NCBI GenBank assembly: GCA_011109175.1
Contig: RDEW01000087.1
Location: 62,001 to 126,000 of the forward strand
DNA length: 64,000 bases
Origin: Dicyema japonicum
Lineage: Eukaryota; Dicyemida; Rhombozoa; Dicyemidae
Direction: 5' to 3'
In this document: piece by piece, positions 34,330-45,859 of the stretch
Layout: each line of letters begins with the position of its first letter
Numbering within the stretch: the stretch's first letter is position 1
Position numbers and translations under genes: made by a program
The notes under the pieces: model-generated
Databases searched by the model: none
Told to the model about the DNA's origin: nothing
The model's input: only the letters and a program-made list of their open reading frames with translations

Positions 34330-35650
34330 AAAATTATTAATGTGGGTAGTGTTTATTTTTTTATTTATTTAACACCCAAGACCACGGTAAAACCAAAACT
34401 AACTATCACGTGATCCCGATGCTTCCCGCAAAAATCCTCATTCATTCCCGTGCTCTTCCGTCGTAATCACACAAGCTCGTACTGGGCGGCTGACTGTAAT
34501 TGCAGGGCCACCTTCCCACATGCCGGAGTTTTGTTTAATAAGGGCCTCTAGAGTAGTCAGTCCGGTTCTGTGTCTCCCACAAGATTACCGCTCCGTCATT
34601 CAGAAATCCTTCTTTTAAACGTCCTCGATTTTCTTAGTGTTCGTCCATGATAATGAAGGTCTCCAAGAAGCACACGCGTACGAGAAGCTTGGTTCGATGT
34701 ATTGTTTGTAAATGTTCATCAAGACCGGGTGGGTATTTGTCTTCCATATTCCAGATAAACATTTTAATACATTGATTCTCTTCTCGTACTTCAGAACAAT
34801 GTTTGCCACGTGTGGTGACAAACATAAGTGCGTATCCAATGTCACCCCCAGGATCTTCTGACATTTGCTGAGGGGGATTTCAACGTTGTCCAATTTTAAC
34901 TTGACAGTCATCTTCCCCAACCTTTTGTCCAACTAACATAGACGTGACCGACTTTCTGGAATTTATCGTGAGTTGAGTCTGTCCAGGTAAATTTGTAATC
35001 TTTCTGTAGCATTTTGGATATCTCGATCACGCGAGGCCAAAACAATGTCGTCCGCATGAGAGTAGAACATCGTTATTTGATTTCGGTGTCGGGAAGTCGG
35101 CCAGGTATAAATTAAATAAGGTGGGGGATAAAGGAGATCTTTGGGGGACACCATTTGGGAAAAGACGCGAGACTGATTTCAGTCCGCATACACGTCCTTT
35201 TCGTCCACTTAAGAATTTTGTTATCCAAAGTTTAAGCTTCCCCTAGATCTTGGACTGGAAAATTTTCTTTAATAATATTTTTCTCAAAATAGAATAAAAA
35301 GCCTTGTTAATATCAATGGAACACAAGATTGTTTTCAAATGCCTGGTTTGTTTGAAAATCCATCTCTAATAAAGTTAGTTAATTTCTGTAGATACGTTGA
35401 TGTAGAACAATCTCTCTTGAATCCTTGTTAAATACTCAAAACCACTTTATCCAATCCTCCAAGATACGGTCTTATTTGAAATATAATAGCGTTCCATGGC
35501 TATGTTTAATGAGAAAATCCATTCCAATTTCGAGTTTGACTTCAGTATTTCCCGGTTGGCATACAGCCATATTTCTTGAAATCGTAGTGAGTCAGACCGT
35601 CTTCTATCTCTGACAGTTCAAGTGGAAAGATTATAGCTTATCTGTTTTTT
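34330..35650 (-). pseudogene. LINE-B reverse transcriptase, second copy
   Basis: Counterpart of 2,110-3,420, slightly better preserved. The minus frame 34,615-34,932 reads LDKRLGKMTVKLKLDNVEI-like sequence without interruption into CLSPHVANIVLKYEKRINVL and YIEPSFSYACASWRPSLSWT. The first copy is frameshifted at that point by a 3-4-nt loss. YSHADDIVLAS and the upstream RT motifs are also present. Confidence 0.85.
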
Positions 35651-35729
35651 TCTTTTCGGACATTGTATTGAAATGTATCCTTAATGATAAATCATCAGGC
35701 TGAATATATTGCGTCGTACTTCGAGTACA

Positions 35730-36296
35730 TATTAACTGTCCGCGGAGAAATATCTAAATACCTGTGGATATGCCACCCAACTTGATATAGCTATCACACC
35801 TGGCGAAATCTCAAATGCAATTGTCAAACTTAAGAATGGTCTCTCTCCTGGACCGGATGGAATCAATTCAGAAATTCTCAAATACGGACCACCAACACTA
35901 GCAGACAGACTGGCAGAACTACTCAACTCTATGTTTATAAAAATTGAATACTCGGTTTTGGATCCGGAATATTCATTTTAATACAAAAACCTAACAAGTA
36001 TGCTGGACTATTAATTTTAATACAAAAACCTAACAAGCATGCTGGACCTGTTGAAAATCAAGTCCAATAATATTGCTAAACACCTTACGGAAACTTCTGG
36101 CATTAATTACGCTGAATCGAATAGGAGAACAAATGTAAAACTATATATCCCCTAGTCTCAGTGGATTCAGGACTGGAAGATCCACTGCGGATGTAGTATG
36201 TGCTAACACGAAACTCAGAGTACGGGTCTGTAAAAAGTTATCGAGTTAATTTACGTTCAATGTTGGTACTCCCTATGGAGATTCCCTCTCGCCCCT
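35730..36296 (+). pseudogene. LINE-A reverse transcriptase, N-terminal fragment, second copy
   Basis: Counterpart of 3,503-4,029: the KNGLSPGPDGINSEILKYG and SGFRTGRSTADVV segments are kept. It ends in RT motif B (GDSLSP) where the membrane-family copy 4 is joined. Confidence 0.8.
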
Positions 36297-36903
36297 AATA
36301 ATTCATTCTTTGATCTTTTTGATGATATTATGATAATTGATAAACAATTGATTAATAAACATTCTTTTTATTATTGTCAAATTATTTTTTCTCATATTTT
36401 TCTCAATATTTCTTGTTTAAGAATTAAAATATTTAATAGTGAAGAAAATATTGGATTTTTCATAATTGGTTATTTATTTATATATTTTAGGGTCATTTTG
36501 CATTAATTCCACTAGTGAAACAACAGTTTTTCCAGATATTACTAGAACTAAAATTAAAACTGTCAACTCAAGTGATAACTCCAAATATTATTAGAACTGA
36601 AATTAAAAATGAGTCAACTCAAGTGATAACTCCAAATATTATTATAACTGAAATTAAAACTGTGTCAACTCAATTGATAACTCCAAATATTATTATAACT
36701 GAAATTAATACCAAGTCAACTCCAAAAATGATAACTCCATATAATAATACTCTATTTAAAAGTAAGTCATCTATTCGAACAGTGATAATCGTCAGTATTA
36801 TTATAATACTTATTATAATCATTGCCATTGCCATTGCTTATTACTACATGAGGTTGAGAAACAGACCTGTCGAGAGTAGTAGATCAATATTACTTAACTT
36901 TTA
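36297..36903 (+). pseudogene. Membrane-protein family copy 4, 5'-truncated, complete stalk and helix
   Basis: Starts in exon 2 (NNSFFDLFDDIMIID), continues through HSFYYCQIIFSHIFLNIS, keeps intron 2 (22-nt class, near 36,470-36,493), then SFCINSTSETTVFPDITRTK. A 2-nt loss in the stalk changes frame. Downstream the frame is open to 36,903: four stalk repeats of the TEIKxxSTQVITPNII type (36,540-36,730), then RTVIIVSIIIILIIIIAIAI, AYYYMRLRNRPVESSRSIL and a stop. This copy best shows the C-terminal half: Thr-rich stalk, one Ile-rich helix and a ~20-residue basic tail. Confidence 0.75.
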
Positions 36904-36907
36904 ATTT

Positions 36908-37335
36908 TAAAACTTTTCACGGATTCTATATTTTGTCTTTCTCTTTGTTGGTTAGTTTATAACAATTATATTCACTATTAAACCAGTAATTTGTGGCAAT
37001 ACAAACAATAAGAAAAGTAACAAAACCAGTCTCTTAATTATGTAAGAAAAGCAGGCGCTAAATTAATTTTTCAATTGTAAATCACAGCGACACGATGATA
37101 GATAGTACCTAAAACTTTGAGAAATGGTCTTGGGCTCTAAGACGAAGAATGTTTTCATCTCCTTGTGGAATTTGCAATCGTTCCATATGAGACCAGTCCA
37201 AAATGGAGTGTTGGTAAACGATAGTTCATTTATCAACCTCAAATTGAGAGAGCTTGGAAACCCCCATTTATCGAGTCGACAGTGGATAATAGCCATATAA
37301 ATTGATCAAACGTCCAAAACATGATTATCGCTCAC
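36908..37335. repeat. Shared 3' flank of membrane-family genes, copy 2
   Basis: Matches 21,336-21,850 with an internal deletion of about 80 bp. Holds the minus-strand conserved small ORF. Confidence 0.8.
37063..37296 (-). CDS. Conserved small ORF in the shared 3' flank, second copy
   Basis: A 77-codon frame related to 21,567-21,818 over its first ~50 codons (MAIIHCRLDKWGFP, INELSFTNTPFWTGLIWND). The C-terminal part differs because of the deletion. Unidentified. Confidence 0.4.
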   Translation of the reverse strand: MAIIHCRLDKWGFPSSLNLRLINELSFTNTPFWTGLIWNDCKFHKEMKTFFVLEPKTISQSFRYYLSSCRCDLQLKN

Positions 37336-37559
37336 CATCCACTATACGAACAAGATAGAGCTGGAAAACTAATCACTAGGGGTGAAATATTAGATCATTT
37401 TTTAGGACATTTTAAAAACAAAATGGTACAATTAGGACATCTTGATAAAAAAATAAAAAAAATAATTTAAAGACAATAAACATGGAAATTACGAAAAATG
37501 TGTTTTGTTAGAGATTATTATAATTAACTAAATCAAAAAAATCAATTGTAATTAAGTAA

Positions 37560-38440
37560 CACTATTCAAGCTGAATTCTTTTCCTCATTGGGCATTGTCC
37601 CTTTGTATCACCCTCACTGTTCTCCTCGTATACCACTTCTAAAAGCAAATCACTAGACAAGACCAGCTGTTCTCTTGGTTCCTTTTCTACGTCACCTCCG
37701 AGTTCAGAGCCTCATGAGAAAAGATGATTAGTCACTCTTGCAACCTCATCATCATAGTTATCAACTTTCAGCTCATGTCTATGCTCGATTGTCATGCTCT
37801 CTAAAGTTTTTTTATTCGTCAATGATTGGATGTACGCTTTTGTGAAGACATCCACGATGAGTCTTTCCATATAGGACTTGTGTACTTTGTTATACTCCAT
37901 CTTCTGTCAAAACAATCGGAATTATTGTCACCTTGACCTTGTTGATTTGTGTTAGTTCTCCTGCCAGAAGGTCGTATTTGTGAAGTTTTTCCACTTAAAC
38001 ATGTTTTATCAATTCTTGGAATGTGATCCCTACTTTTATTAGTATTATTTCGTTTTTGAATTTATTGTGTACGAAATTATCAGATTTGTTATTTTTCACT
38101 TGTGTATCTTTCTGTAGTGTTATCTCGACTAGTATTTTAACTTTACTGTTCGAAATAATCAATTGTACTGTATGCGTCCTTACCATCTTGGTTCTTTTAA
38201 TTCCAAATTGACGATAGGTGTATACTTCTTACAACTTCGTTATGTCGCCGCATGTACGCACCGCTAAGCATCTTGGTACACCGTGTAGTAAAGTTATTTA
38301 GACTTTTTTGGCCATACCACAATGACTGCAATTTGCTTTCATCTTTTCAAAGAACAGATTCCGGTCCTGTATCATGGAGTACATTACTTCCGACCTTGGA
38401 CTATTGTTTGCCTCAGTAAGCCATTCTGTTGATATATTGA
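37560..38440 (-). pseudogene. LINE-E C-terminal zinc-finger and endonuclease domain
   Basis: Minus-strand C-terminal region of another non-LTR type. The Cys/His part near 38.2-38.3 kb reads CSHCGMAKKV in one frame, then NNFTTRCTKMLSGAYMRRHN and EVVRSIHLSS in another. After a frame change come KTKMVRTHTVQLIISNSKVK-like sequence, then KNNKSDNFVHNKFKNEIILI, KVGITFQELIKHV, a stop, and VEKLHKYDLLAGELTQINKV, KVTIIPIVLTEDGV. N-N-x-x-D ... I-x-V-G-I and the E-K-x-x-K-Y-D-L-L stretch are the layout of a restriction-like endonuclease at the C-terminus of R4/Dong-like LINEs. The canonical Pro-Asp is Ser-Asp here. No RT was found beside it. Confidence 0.65.
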
Positions 38441-38449
38441 CATAGACAT

Positions 38450-39164
38450 TCGTAATGTCAAAACACTGAATGAAGCAATTTCTGATTAGTCTTTTCCAAA
38501 TAATTCTTCTTTTGATATTCCTTTATGATATCAGTGTTCAAATTAAATCATCCACAGGGTTTTTGAGTGCAAAAAATCTGTATTCATTTGTTTTAAGACC
38601 CGCAAGATTTATGTCCTTCAAAGACACATGGAAAATCAATTTTTACATGATTTCACAATGTACAAAGTATCTGTTTTACGAATTTTCCCGACAATTAAAT
38701 TTAAAATCATTTTACCGTTAATGTTGCATTCATCTATAATTGTTTGTTAAAAAGTATTTTCTGTAGTTTTATAATATGAAGATCATGGTTTATGATTATT
38801 ATTTTCGGATTGTTGTAACAGACGGGATATTATTATTTAGTTTAAGAAATATCTTTTTTATATAACTATTCCCTTATTTTTGAAGTGCAATATCGACATT
38901 TAAAAATGCTTTAACCAAAAGGATATTGGTTTTCTTCGTTATCTTAAGTAAGAAAATGTTAAATGGTCTCTACATTTAGTAATTAATCTGATGTCTTTTT
39001 TTATTAAGATGAAGTTCAGTGTAGTATTGTTAAATGATTTTACTATTTTTGAATATTTTTTGCGAAATAAATCTCCTATAGGTGTTCTTGTGAATATGTT
39101 TGAGTTTTTGAAATTGCTTTTGAAATTCGTCCCTTATTTTTTGTTGAGTTCTAATAGTTTTAAT
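38450..39164. other. No gene recognised
   Basis: AT-rich. Frames at 38,470-38,721 and 38,991-39,188 are open but show only hydrophobic, low-complexity composition. Confidence 0.4.
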
Positions 39165-39800
39165 AATGCAGAAAATGGAAACCTGTAAATAAATGAAGAC
39201 TGATAATACATAAAAAACAAATTATAAGATGTAAATTAAATGAAATGGACAAAAACTAAAAAATAATTATAATAAATATGTACTATTTTAGGACAATTTC
39301 ATCTTTGAAATACGACATAAATGAAGACTGCAAATACATAAAAAACAAATTATAAGATGTAAATTAAATGAAATGGACAAAAACTAAAAAATAATTATAA
39401 TAATTATGTTCTATTTTAGGACAATTTTATCTTTGAAATACGACAAATAAAACATTGTCCTATTTTTTTCTAATAGGACAATTTCGCCCAACTAATCAAA
39501 CTGCCTCATCATCCAGCAGGTTGCTAATTTCATTTATTTTAATTACAATTTTTTTGACTGTTCGTCGTTACCTAAAAGGAGGATAGGATATGATCGTTCA
39601 AATATAATAGATTTAAAAAGAGTATTAAGAATATAATTAATCCAAGTTTTACTTTATGGAATATGTCTAATTGTCATAATTTATATGCACATGCTTATTA
39701 TTAAGCACTCTTACTCTCACATTTTAATGACAAAACATGTTCATATCGTAGAACTAGTTATCTTATTTCACGTTATTCTGTCATTAGCAATCTCCCAATG
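39165..39800. repeat. Dispersed repeat R1, copy 3, with 128-bp internal tandem duplication
   Basis: Matches 5,735-6,250. The first part (about 39,191-39,318) is repeated in tandem with a 128-bp offset. The other copies have it once. Confidence 0.8.
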
Positions 39801-41270
39801 AACACTCAAGAAACACTGAATGCAATTAAAAAAGTGAAAGATGAAAGATCGACTGTACCATAGAATATCATAGCCGAACTTATAAAGTATCCCCCAATGA
39901 AGTTGGTAACAATCATTACCAATATACTTAACGAAATATTTGAAGAAAAAACTACGTTAGACATTGACAAGGGTTGGTTAATTCCACTGCAAAAACAGGG
40001 AAAACCCAAAGGTTTCCGTTCCAACCTATAACCAATCATCCTACTAACTACGCTGCGAATAATCTTGTCAATCATTACATTGGAAAAAATAAAAAACAAA
40101 TTAATGTATTTTCTGTCACCAGGACAAAGTGGTTTCTGGTCAGGCAGATCCACTGCCGATGTCATTTAAACAGACAGATGGTCAAGTGCTCTATGCCAAA
40201 AATATAAAAAGTGCATAGATGTTTCCATAAACATGTTTAGAGCGTTTGATTCAGTTCATAGATGCAAACTTCTCGAAGTACTCACAAGTATCCTAGCAAC
40301 GGATGATGTAAAAATTATACAAAAACTACTGCGAATACGCAAATAATAACCAAACTCGAAATAACTACTTTAGAATTCTTTTATACTTAACAAGGAATTC
40401 CGCAAGGAAAATCTTTGTCATCAGTTCTATTCATAGTCTATCTGGAGGCTGCACTGAGAGATTTCAGGGCTTTAATTGAGAACAACAAAATAATCGAGTT
40501 AATATATGCAGACGATCTTGACTTTGTTTCTGAAGATGTTGAGATTCTTCATCACGTTCTCAAGAACTTACCAAATGCCTTTTCTAAATGGTTCTTAGTT
40601 GTCAACCAAAACAAAACTGAATATACAAAACTTTTACGAGTTATACGCACTTACGATGAATCGTGGAGAAGGCATAAAAAAGTTACTTCACTACTTGTAG
40701 ACTCAGAAGATACTACCCACAGAAAAATCCTTTACACTGCTGCTTATAAAAAATTCTTAACTATCTGGCGTTCTAAGAAGAGCATAACTACGAATACAAA
40801 GCTAAACTGTATAAAACATTAGTGGTTCCAGTCCTGACATACAACTGTGGGACATGGGGGACTACGAAAAGGAAAATGGACAATCTCGATCAATTTCAGA
40901 GAAATCAACTAAGAAACATCTTGAGAATACATTCCCCGAAAAAGATATCAAATTCAGAACTGTACAAAAGATGTGGCTTAAGGCCATTATCAGAGGAGAT
41001 TCTCAAGGCTAGGACGAGACTTTTTGGTCACATCTTACGAATGGATATGGTGATTCCACCTAACATAACAATGGAGAAGTATTTCGCACAACTGAAGGGA
41101 TCATTCCATGGCAGGCCTAGAGTGACGTTGCCTTCAGTACTAAATAAATGACCTAATCCGAATTAACAAAACTCTACGAAATGGTAGATCTTGACTCACT
41201 ACGTGCAATGGCCCGGAACAGGGTTCATGGAAGAGGATGTGTGGGAGGATATTGACGTGGCACATGGGAA
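39800..41270 (+). pseudogene. LINE-A reverse transcriptase, most complete copy
   Basis: Covers the RT from the fingers to the C-terminus. In order: ETLNAIKKVKDERSTV, AELIKYPPMKLVTIITNILN, GWLIPLQKPGKPKG, SGFWSGRSTADVI, motif A VSINMFRAFDSVHRCKLLE, motif B IPQGKSLSSVLFIVYLE, motif C ELIYADDLDFVSED (YADD intact), FSKWFLVVNQNKTEY, then SWRRHKKVTSLLVDSEDTTH. The C-terminus reads QRNQLRNILRIHSPKKISN, LKARTRLFGHILRMDM and FHGRPRVTLPSVLNK. Frame changes at about 40,410 and 40,820 and stops before 40,100 disable it. Uninterrupted pieces are 40,415-40,822 and 40,822-41,151. Confidence 0.88.
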
Positions 41271-41420
41271 CTTAATTAATCTAATTAATTTTTGATTTCC
41301 CGGGAATGCTTAAAAAAAGGAAAAAAAAGACTTGAATTCTCCTATTATAAAAGGATGAATAATAAGATGGAACTGCATCGATCGTAATATGAATTTAACA
41401 TTGGAGATAGCGTATTCAAT

Positions 41421-41580
41421 TTATAATTACTTAAAAGGTTCGTATTCAGAAGGACTATGAACTAATCATTCACTTATAATTACTTAAAAGTTTTGTATTC
41501 AGAAGGACTATGAACTAATCATTCACTTATTATTACTTAAAAGGTTCGTATTCAGAAGGACTATGGAACTAATCATTCAC
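41421..41580. repeat. 53-bp tandem repeat, three copies
   Basis: Units start at 41,421, 41,474 and 41,527. Each contains CAGAAGGACTATG and CTAATCATTCAC. Confidence 0.9.
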
Positions 41581-41720
41581 AAGGTTTGAGTATCCCTATG
41601 GAGATGCTGTCACTATTGTTGCAAAATTGTCCAAAAATTTTGTCAATGTTAAAGATAGTGAGGGAATAGTGAAGAAGGTACATTCTAAACGCCTTAAAAA
41701 TAAAATTATCAATAATTAGT
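41580..41720 (+). pseudogene. Integrase C-terminal-domain remnant
   Basis: Reads YPYGDAVTIVAKLSKNFVNV followed by KDSEGIVKKVHSKRLKNKI and a stop. The G-D-x-V ... D-S-x-G ... V-H-x-x-R-L-K pattern is that of the small SH3/chromo-like C-terminal domain of integrase-type (Ty3/Ginger) proteins. The rest of the element is missing. About 60 bp downstream comes the terminal motif shared with 11.9 kb. Confidence 0.5.
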
Positions 41721-41764
41721 TATTGTTTGATTTGAAATAATTGATTATTTACTTTTTTGACAAT

Positions 41765-41830
41765 GATTGACATTGATTTGAGCTGTCAAAGGTAACGTCT
41801 GTGGCTCGTGACATATTACGTTAGAAAAAT
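41765..41830. repeat. Transposon end shared in inverted orientation with ~11,885-11,915
   Basis: AACGTCTGTGGCTCGTGA here is the complement of the 11.9-kb copy, with TTGACAGCT nearby in both. Probably a terminal inverted repeat of one DNA-transposon type. Confidence 0.5.
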
Positions 41831-42819
41831 CTTTCCCACTGAGATGTTAATATGTGAATGAGAAGATGGAACTATTATTAAAAAAATAGAAGAGACTTGG
41901 TTAATTTAGATACAAAATAAATGATTTTTTATAAAAGACAATTATTTAATAAAGAAACGAATAATTCCGTATGTATTAAATTTCATTAAACATACTCAAA
42001 TAGCAAAGTTTGATGAGTTGTACCTTTTTAGAAGATTCTATATGGATTTGATCCGTCTTATTTTAAAAAATTAAGACAGATAATTCTTGGACATTACCTT
42101 CTTTATATCTGACAAATAATACATATTACTATAAGCTATCAAACATGATGAACCAATTAAATATAATCACACATAAACTAATAGACAGATGATTCTTGGA
42201 CATTTCCTTCTTTATATCTGACAAATAATAGATATTACTATAGGCTATAAAACATGGTGAACCAATTAACTACAATCATACATAAACTAATCTTATTACT
42301 GGACTTCAATATCACCATTCGGCATGAGAGATCAGATTTTTTAGTCAGCATTTCACTTCAATTTTTAATAATCCGGATATGTCTAAATTATGTAGTTCCC
42401 ACGGTCGGAGTGGGACGCGTACTTATTCAGCATCCCATCTAATCATATCCGCCATTGTGACAACCCCTTAACTAAGATGGAAGATGCGAGTATGTCAGGT
42501 ACTATGAATTTTCTTGAGTTTAATAAGTTCCATGACACTTCCCCTAACCTTTAGTTTATCGATTCTTATTAGTTCTTAATAGAGTTAAGAAGTTATGATA
42601 ATTTACAATGTGTTATCACATCAACAATTGACCTGATTAGTAACATAACTCTAAATCATAAGAAATATTATATTTTGTGAATTCAATTAAAGTCTTTTAA
42701 AATTAGAAGTATCATCATTGCAATAAATAATGATGTTACAAAATAACACACGTTGTTCTCTAATTTGATTTTTTCATCAAAAGTAAGGTAACTATAGATT
42801 CCATGAGTAGCATTCTTTT
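41831..42819. other. AT-rich region with one 110-bp duplication
   Basis: No gene recognised. Units at 42,075 and 42,185 (offset 110 bp, about 90% alike) share TTCTTTATATCTGACAAATA. Confidence 0.6.
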
Positions 42820-43345
42820 ATTTAACAACCCAAGACCACTGAAAACCAAATAATTATCACGTAATTACGATACATTTTAACAGCGACCTATCTTTGCCCG
42901 GTGTTCTTCCTTCGTGCTCGCGCATGAATGTACATAACTGATTGATTTTTCAGGGCCAACTACCCGTGATTTCGAGTCTAGTCTAATAGGCTCCTCCAGA
43001 GGGTGTCGGCCCGGATCGGTGATCTCCACAAATCCGACGCTCTGTTACTATGAAGCACTCTTTTGCATTTCCTCGATTTTCCTCATAATTGTTCTAGATA
43101 TGGAGGTCTCACGAGGCGCATACATATGAGAAACATGTCTTTATGTACTGTGTGTACAAGTTCATCAAGATCGGATGAGAACCACTTCTCAATATTTCCA
43201 ATAAACTTTTCAATATGTTCAGTTTATTCTCGCATTTCAAACGGATACTTTCTACGTGTAGTGTCAGACAAAAAAGGCACTTCAAGTGTCACACCCACGA
43301 TCAATTGTCATCTGTTGAAAAAAATGTCGACCTTGTTTAACTAAA
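42820..43345 (-). pseudogene. LINE-B 3' end, old diverged copy
   Basis: Aligns with 2,140-2,690 at much lower identity. Shared landmarks are TTTAACAACCCAAGACCAC (tail), the AGGGCCAACTACCCGTG region, TTTCCTCGATTTTC, TGTACAAGTTCATCAAGATC and the CACGTGTAGTGTCAGACAAA region. An older insertion of the same family. No frame survives. Confidence 0.7.
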
Positions 43346-43764
43346 AGACATAAATCATTGAAAGACGTACCAATAAAATATTATTTTTTCCAATTTGTTT
43401 AAAAACTAAATTAAAAATAATGGCCAAGTAATAATTGAATAGGATTTTTTTAGAAAATTTAAAAAAAAGTGGACAATTTAAAGATATGCCATTGCGAGGG
43501 TTTACTGTTTACGGTTATTTTAACATTACTTACCCAATTTTAATCACAAGATAAAAAATTAAAAATAAAATATTAAAAATTAAGTAATATTGATCTACTG
43601 AGTTTGACAGGTAAACAATGGCAATGATTATAATAAATATTATAATAATACTGAGATTGTTTGATTATGTGATTTACTTTTGATTGGAAAGACAATATTA
43701 TAAGACGAATTTGAACAAAATCCCACTAAAATAAATAAAAACTGTTACGGAATTTATTGGTTCC

Positions 43765-44190
43765 TTAACCATAGATTATTATGGTTTTTAAACAAGAAAT
43801 ATTGAGGGAAACATCAAAAGAAAACCTTTTAAAAATTATTTGACTAGTATAATCATTTAAATAATGAATCAATTGTCTATTAAAAGTAATCGTATAATTA
43901 ATATTATCTACGAATAAATAATTATAATTACAAATAGATAGTTCTATCTTTTCAAGGTAATATTGCCTACCAGACAACAAACAAAATGTGAAATACACAT
44001 TACACTCTTGTGATGACAAAACAAGGACAATTTTATGTTTTAATGAAATTCTACTCAATTTTGCATTTTCATTATTCAATATATAATTCATTATCTAATA
44101 ATTAAAATTAAGATACGACTTTATCCTTTTTTTATAATTTACAATTATATTCGAAAATAAAAATGATTTATAATTAGCATAACTTGCAAT
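43765..44190 (-). pseudogene. Membrane-protein family copy 5, diverged
   Basis: A more distant member. Upstream piece SFLFSNIIVNYKKRIK corresponds to the exon 1 end. A 25-nt GT-AG segment follows, then MNYILNNENAKLSRISLK, the exon 2 start. Exon 2 is open over 108 codons and contains YYLEKIELSICNYNYLF and IIFKRFSFDVSLNISCL, parallel to the other copies, but the Y-Y-C Cys is replaced. Joining the exons leaves a frame mismatch, so it is likely dead. It ends before the stalk. Confidence 0.6.
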
Positions 44191-44319
44191 GCAGTAAAAC
44201 CTCATTAATAAAAACAAAACCAATATCGATGCCTTTTGGATTTTGAAGGGAATAAAAATACTAAATTCATTTTAATTTATTTTTATTTATTCATATATCA
44301 GAATAATAATAATAATAAA

Positions 44320-44360
44320 GTAGCACCACATAACGCCACGCGGCGATTTTAGAAAGATTT
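44320..44360. repeat. Short motif shared with 13.39 kb and 32.3 kb
   Basis: CACATAACGCCACGCGGC resembles CACATGGCGCCACGCGGC at 13,393 and GCTTGACGCCACG near 32,290. Probably the end of a repeat element. Confidence 0.4.
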
Positions 44361-44589
44361 TAAATTTATAATGTAAATCCGTTTAAAAGTAGAATAAACA
44401 CAAAATAAATAAATCTGAAATTTTTAATTTTTCGTCATGTGGTACACTGTTTGGTGACGTAAATTGTGGAGTATATATTCCAGACAAAAGAACAATGCAC
44501 TACGTTAAATCCAAAAGGAATATCTTTTTTGGTCGGTCGTCCCACTGGCCTTTTTCTTGTCTTGATGGATGTCCACCTAATGCTTTACC

Positions 44590-45715
44590 GGCTATGTAAA
44601 CCCTAATCCTGGACCTCCAAAACCCATTATTTTGATTCAAATAAACATGAATGGAGTTAAAGGGAAAATGCTCGAACTTAAAACTTCTTAAAAATTATAA
44701 TACTGACATTTACCTACTCCAAGAAACAAGAAAAACTACGTTTTCTTCCACTTCCGTCTCCAGGCGTGACAGTTCAGCTGACCGGGGTGATGGACTGCTT
44801 ACCCTTATCAAAAAGAAGAAATTCCGTACGCAAACGAAACTTTTGTCAATCTCATGTCTCCCGTAGAATATATTGGTATTTCAGTCAGGACAAGTATCGG
44901 AAACATAAACATTTTGAATGTGCATGTACCTAACTCATGCCCCAAGGAATTCAGTTTCTCCACTTAAGACAAATCAAAAAATATGTTACTTTGTGGAGAC
45001 CTAAACGCAAACCATTCGACATGGTTCAAGAACCAACCATGCGATGTCAGAGGAATCTGGATGACCAGTAATATTAACAACCCTATTTTAAATCAAGGAC
45101 TCCCTGAAGAGCGAATGACAAGACATCGTCCCCCCCCCCCGATCTTACTCTTGCCTCACCAAACATCGCAACATTAACAAAATGGACAGTGCTATACGAG
45201 ACCAGCAGTGACCATAATCCCGTTTGATTACGTTTGAAGGAAGAGTGTCAATTGTAAAGAAACCTGTTTTATTTACCGACTACAAAAATGTCGACTGGGA
45301 ATAGTTATCAAATTTTGTCGACTATTATGTACTTGACTTTCATTTATCCAATTTCAACATCGATAAAGCACTACGTTTTTTAATAGAGTGGTACGCGAGG
45401 GAATGAAAATTTGTATTAAAAGAAGGCCACTGACCCCAAGAAAGATGCCTTCTTCCAGAGCCGATCCACTCATAAAAGAAAGAAATTACCTAAAAAGTCT
45501 CCAAAAACAATTCTGGGAAACAAGATTGAGAATTCGTAAATTAGAAAGAGAGATCAGGAACAATGCAAAGAAAAAACAAGAGAAAGTTTGGAAAAACTTC
45601 ATTTCCAATCTAAACAAGCAGAACTCCCTTACAAAAGTGTGGAAAACACTTAGAAGCTTTATTAACGGTGACAACCCGGCCGCACGTGAAGAAATGGAAA
45701 CAAGATCTTCCTAAA
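44590..45715 (+). pseudogene. LINE APE-type endonuclease and linker
   Basis: Starts near 44,648 with MNGVKGKM. Then come NYNTDIYLLQETRKTTF (Q-E-T catalytic strand), SSADRGDGLLTLIKKKK, GNINILNVHVPNSCPKEF, LLCGDLNANHSTWFKNQPCD (G-D-x-N motif), a TRHRPPP region with a run of ten C (45,130-45,139), and SSDHNPV near 45,210. These are the ordered motifs of LINE endonucleases. A basic linker follows (KERNYLKSLQKQFWETRLRI; frame 45,388-45,714). The RT is absent. Which LINE family it belongs to is uncertain. Confidence 0.8.
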
Positions 45716-45859
45716 TAAACTTATTAAGTACTACTCCTCCACGAGTTTCATCCACACAAGAAATTCGAAGGTCCATCCATCCTAGCACTCAAACCTAAAA
45801 GAGCCACCTCCCTGATGATCATCTCTGTAGAGAACTTGTAGAAAATAGTTAATGGTCAA

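Larger units (their letters stand above)
34052..36296. repeat. Second copy of the 2.2-kb segment at 1,827-4,029
   Basis: Same order as the first copy. At 36,296 the match stops within GGAGATTCCCTCTCGCCCC and membrane-family sequence begins. A 41-bp duplication near 35,965-36,045 is private to this copy. Confidence 0.85.
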
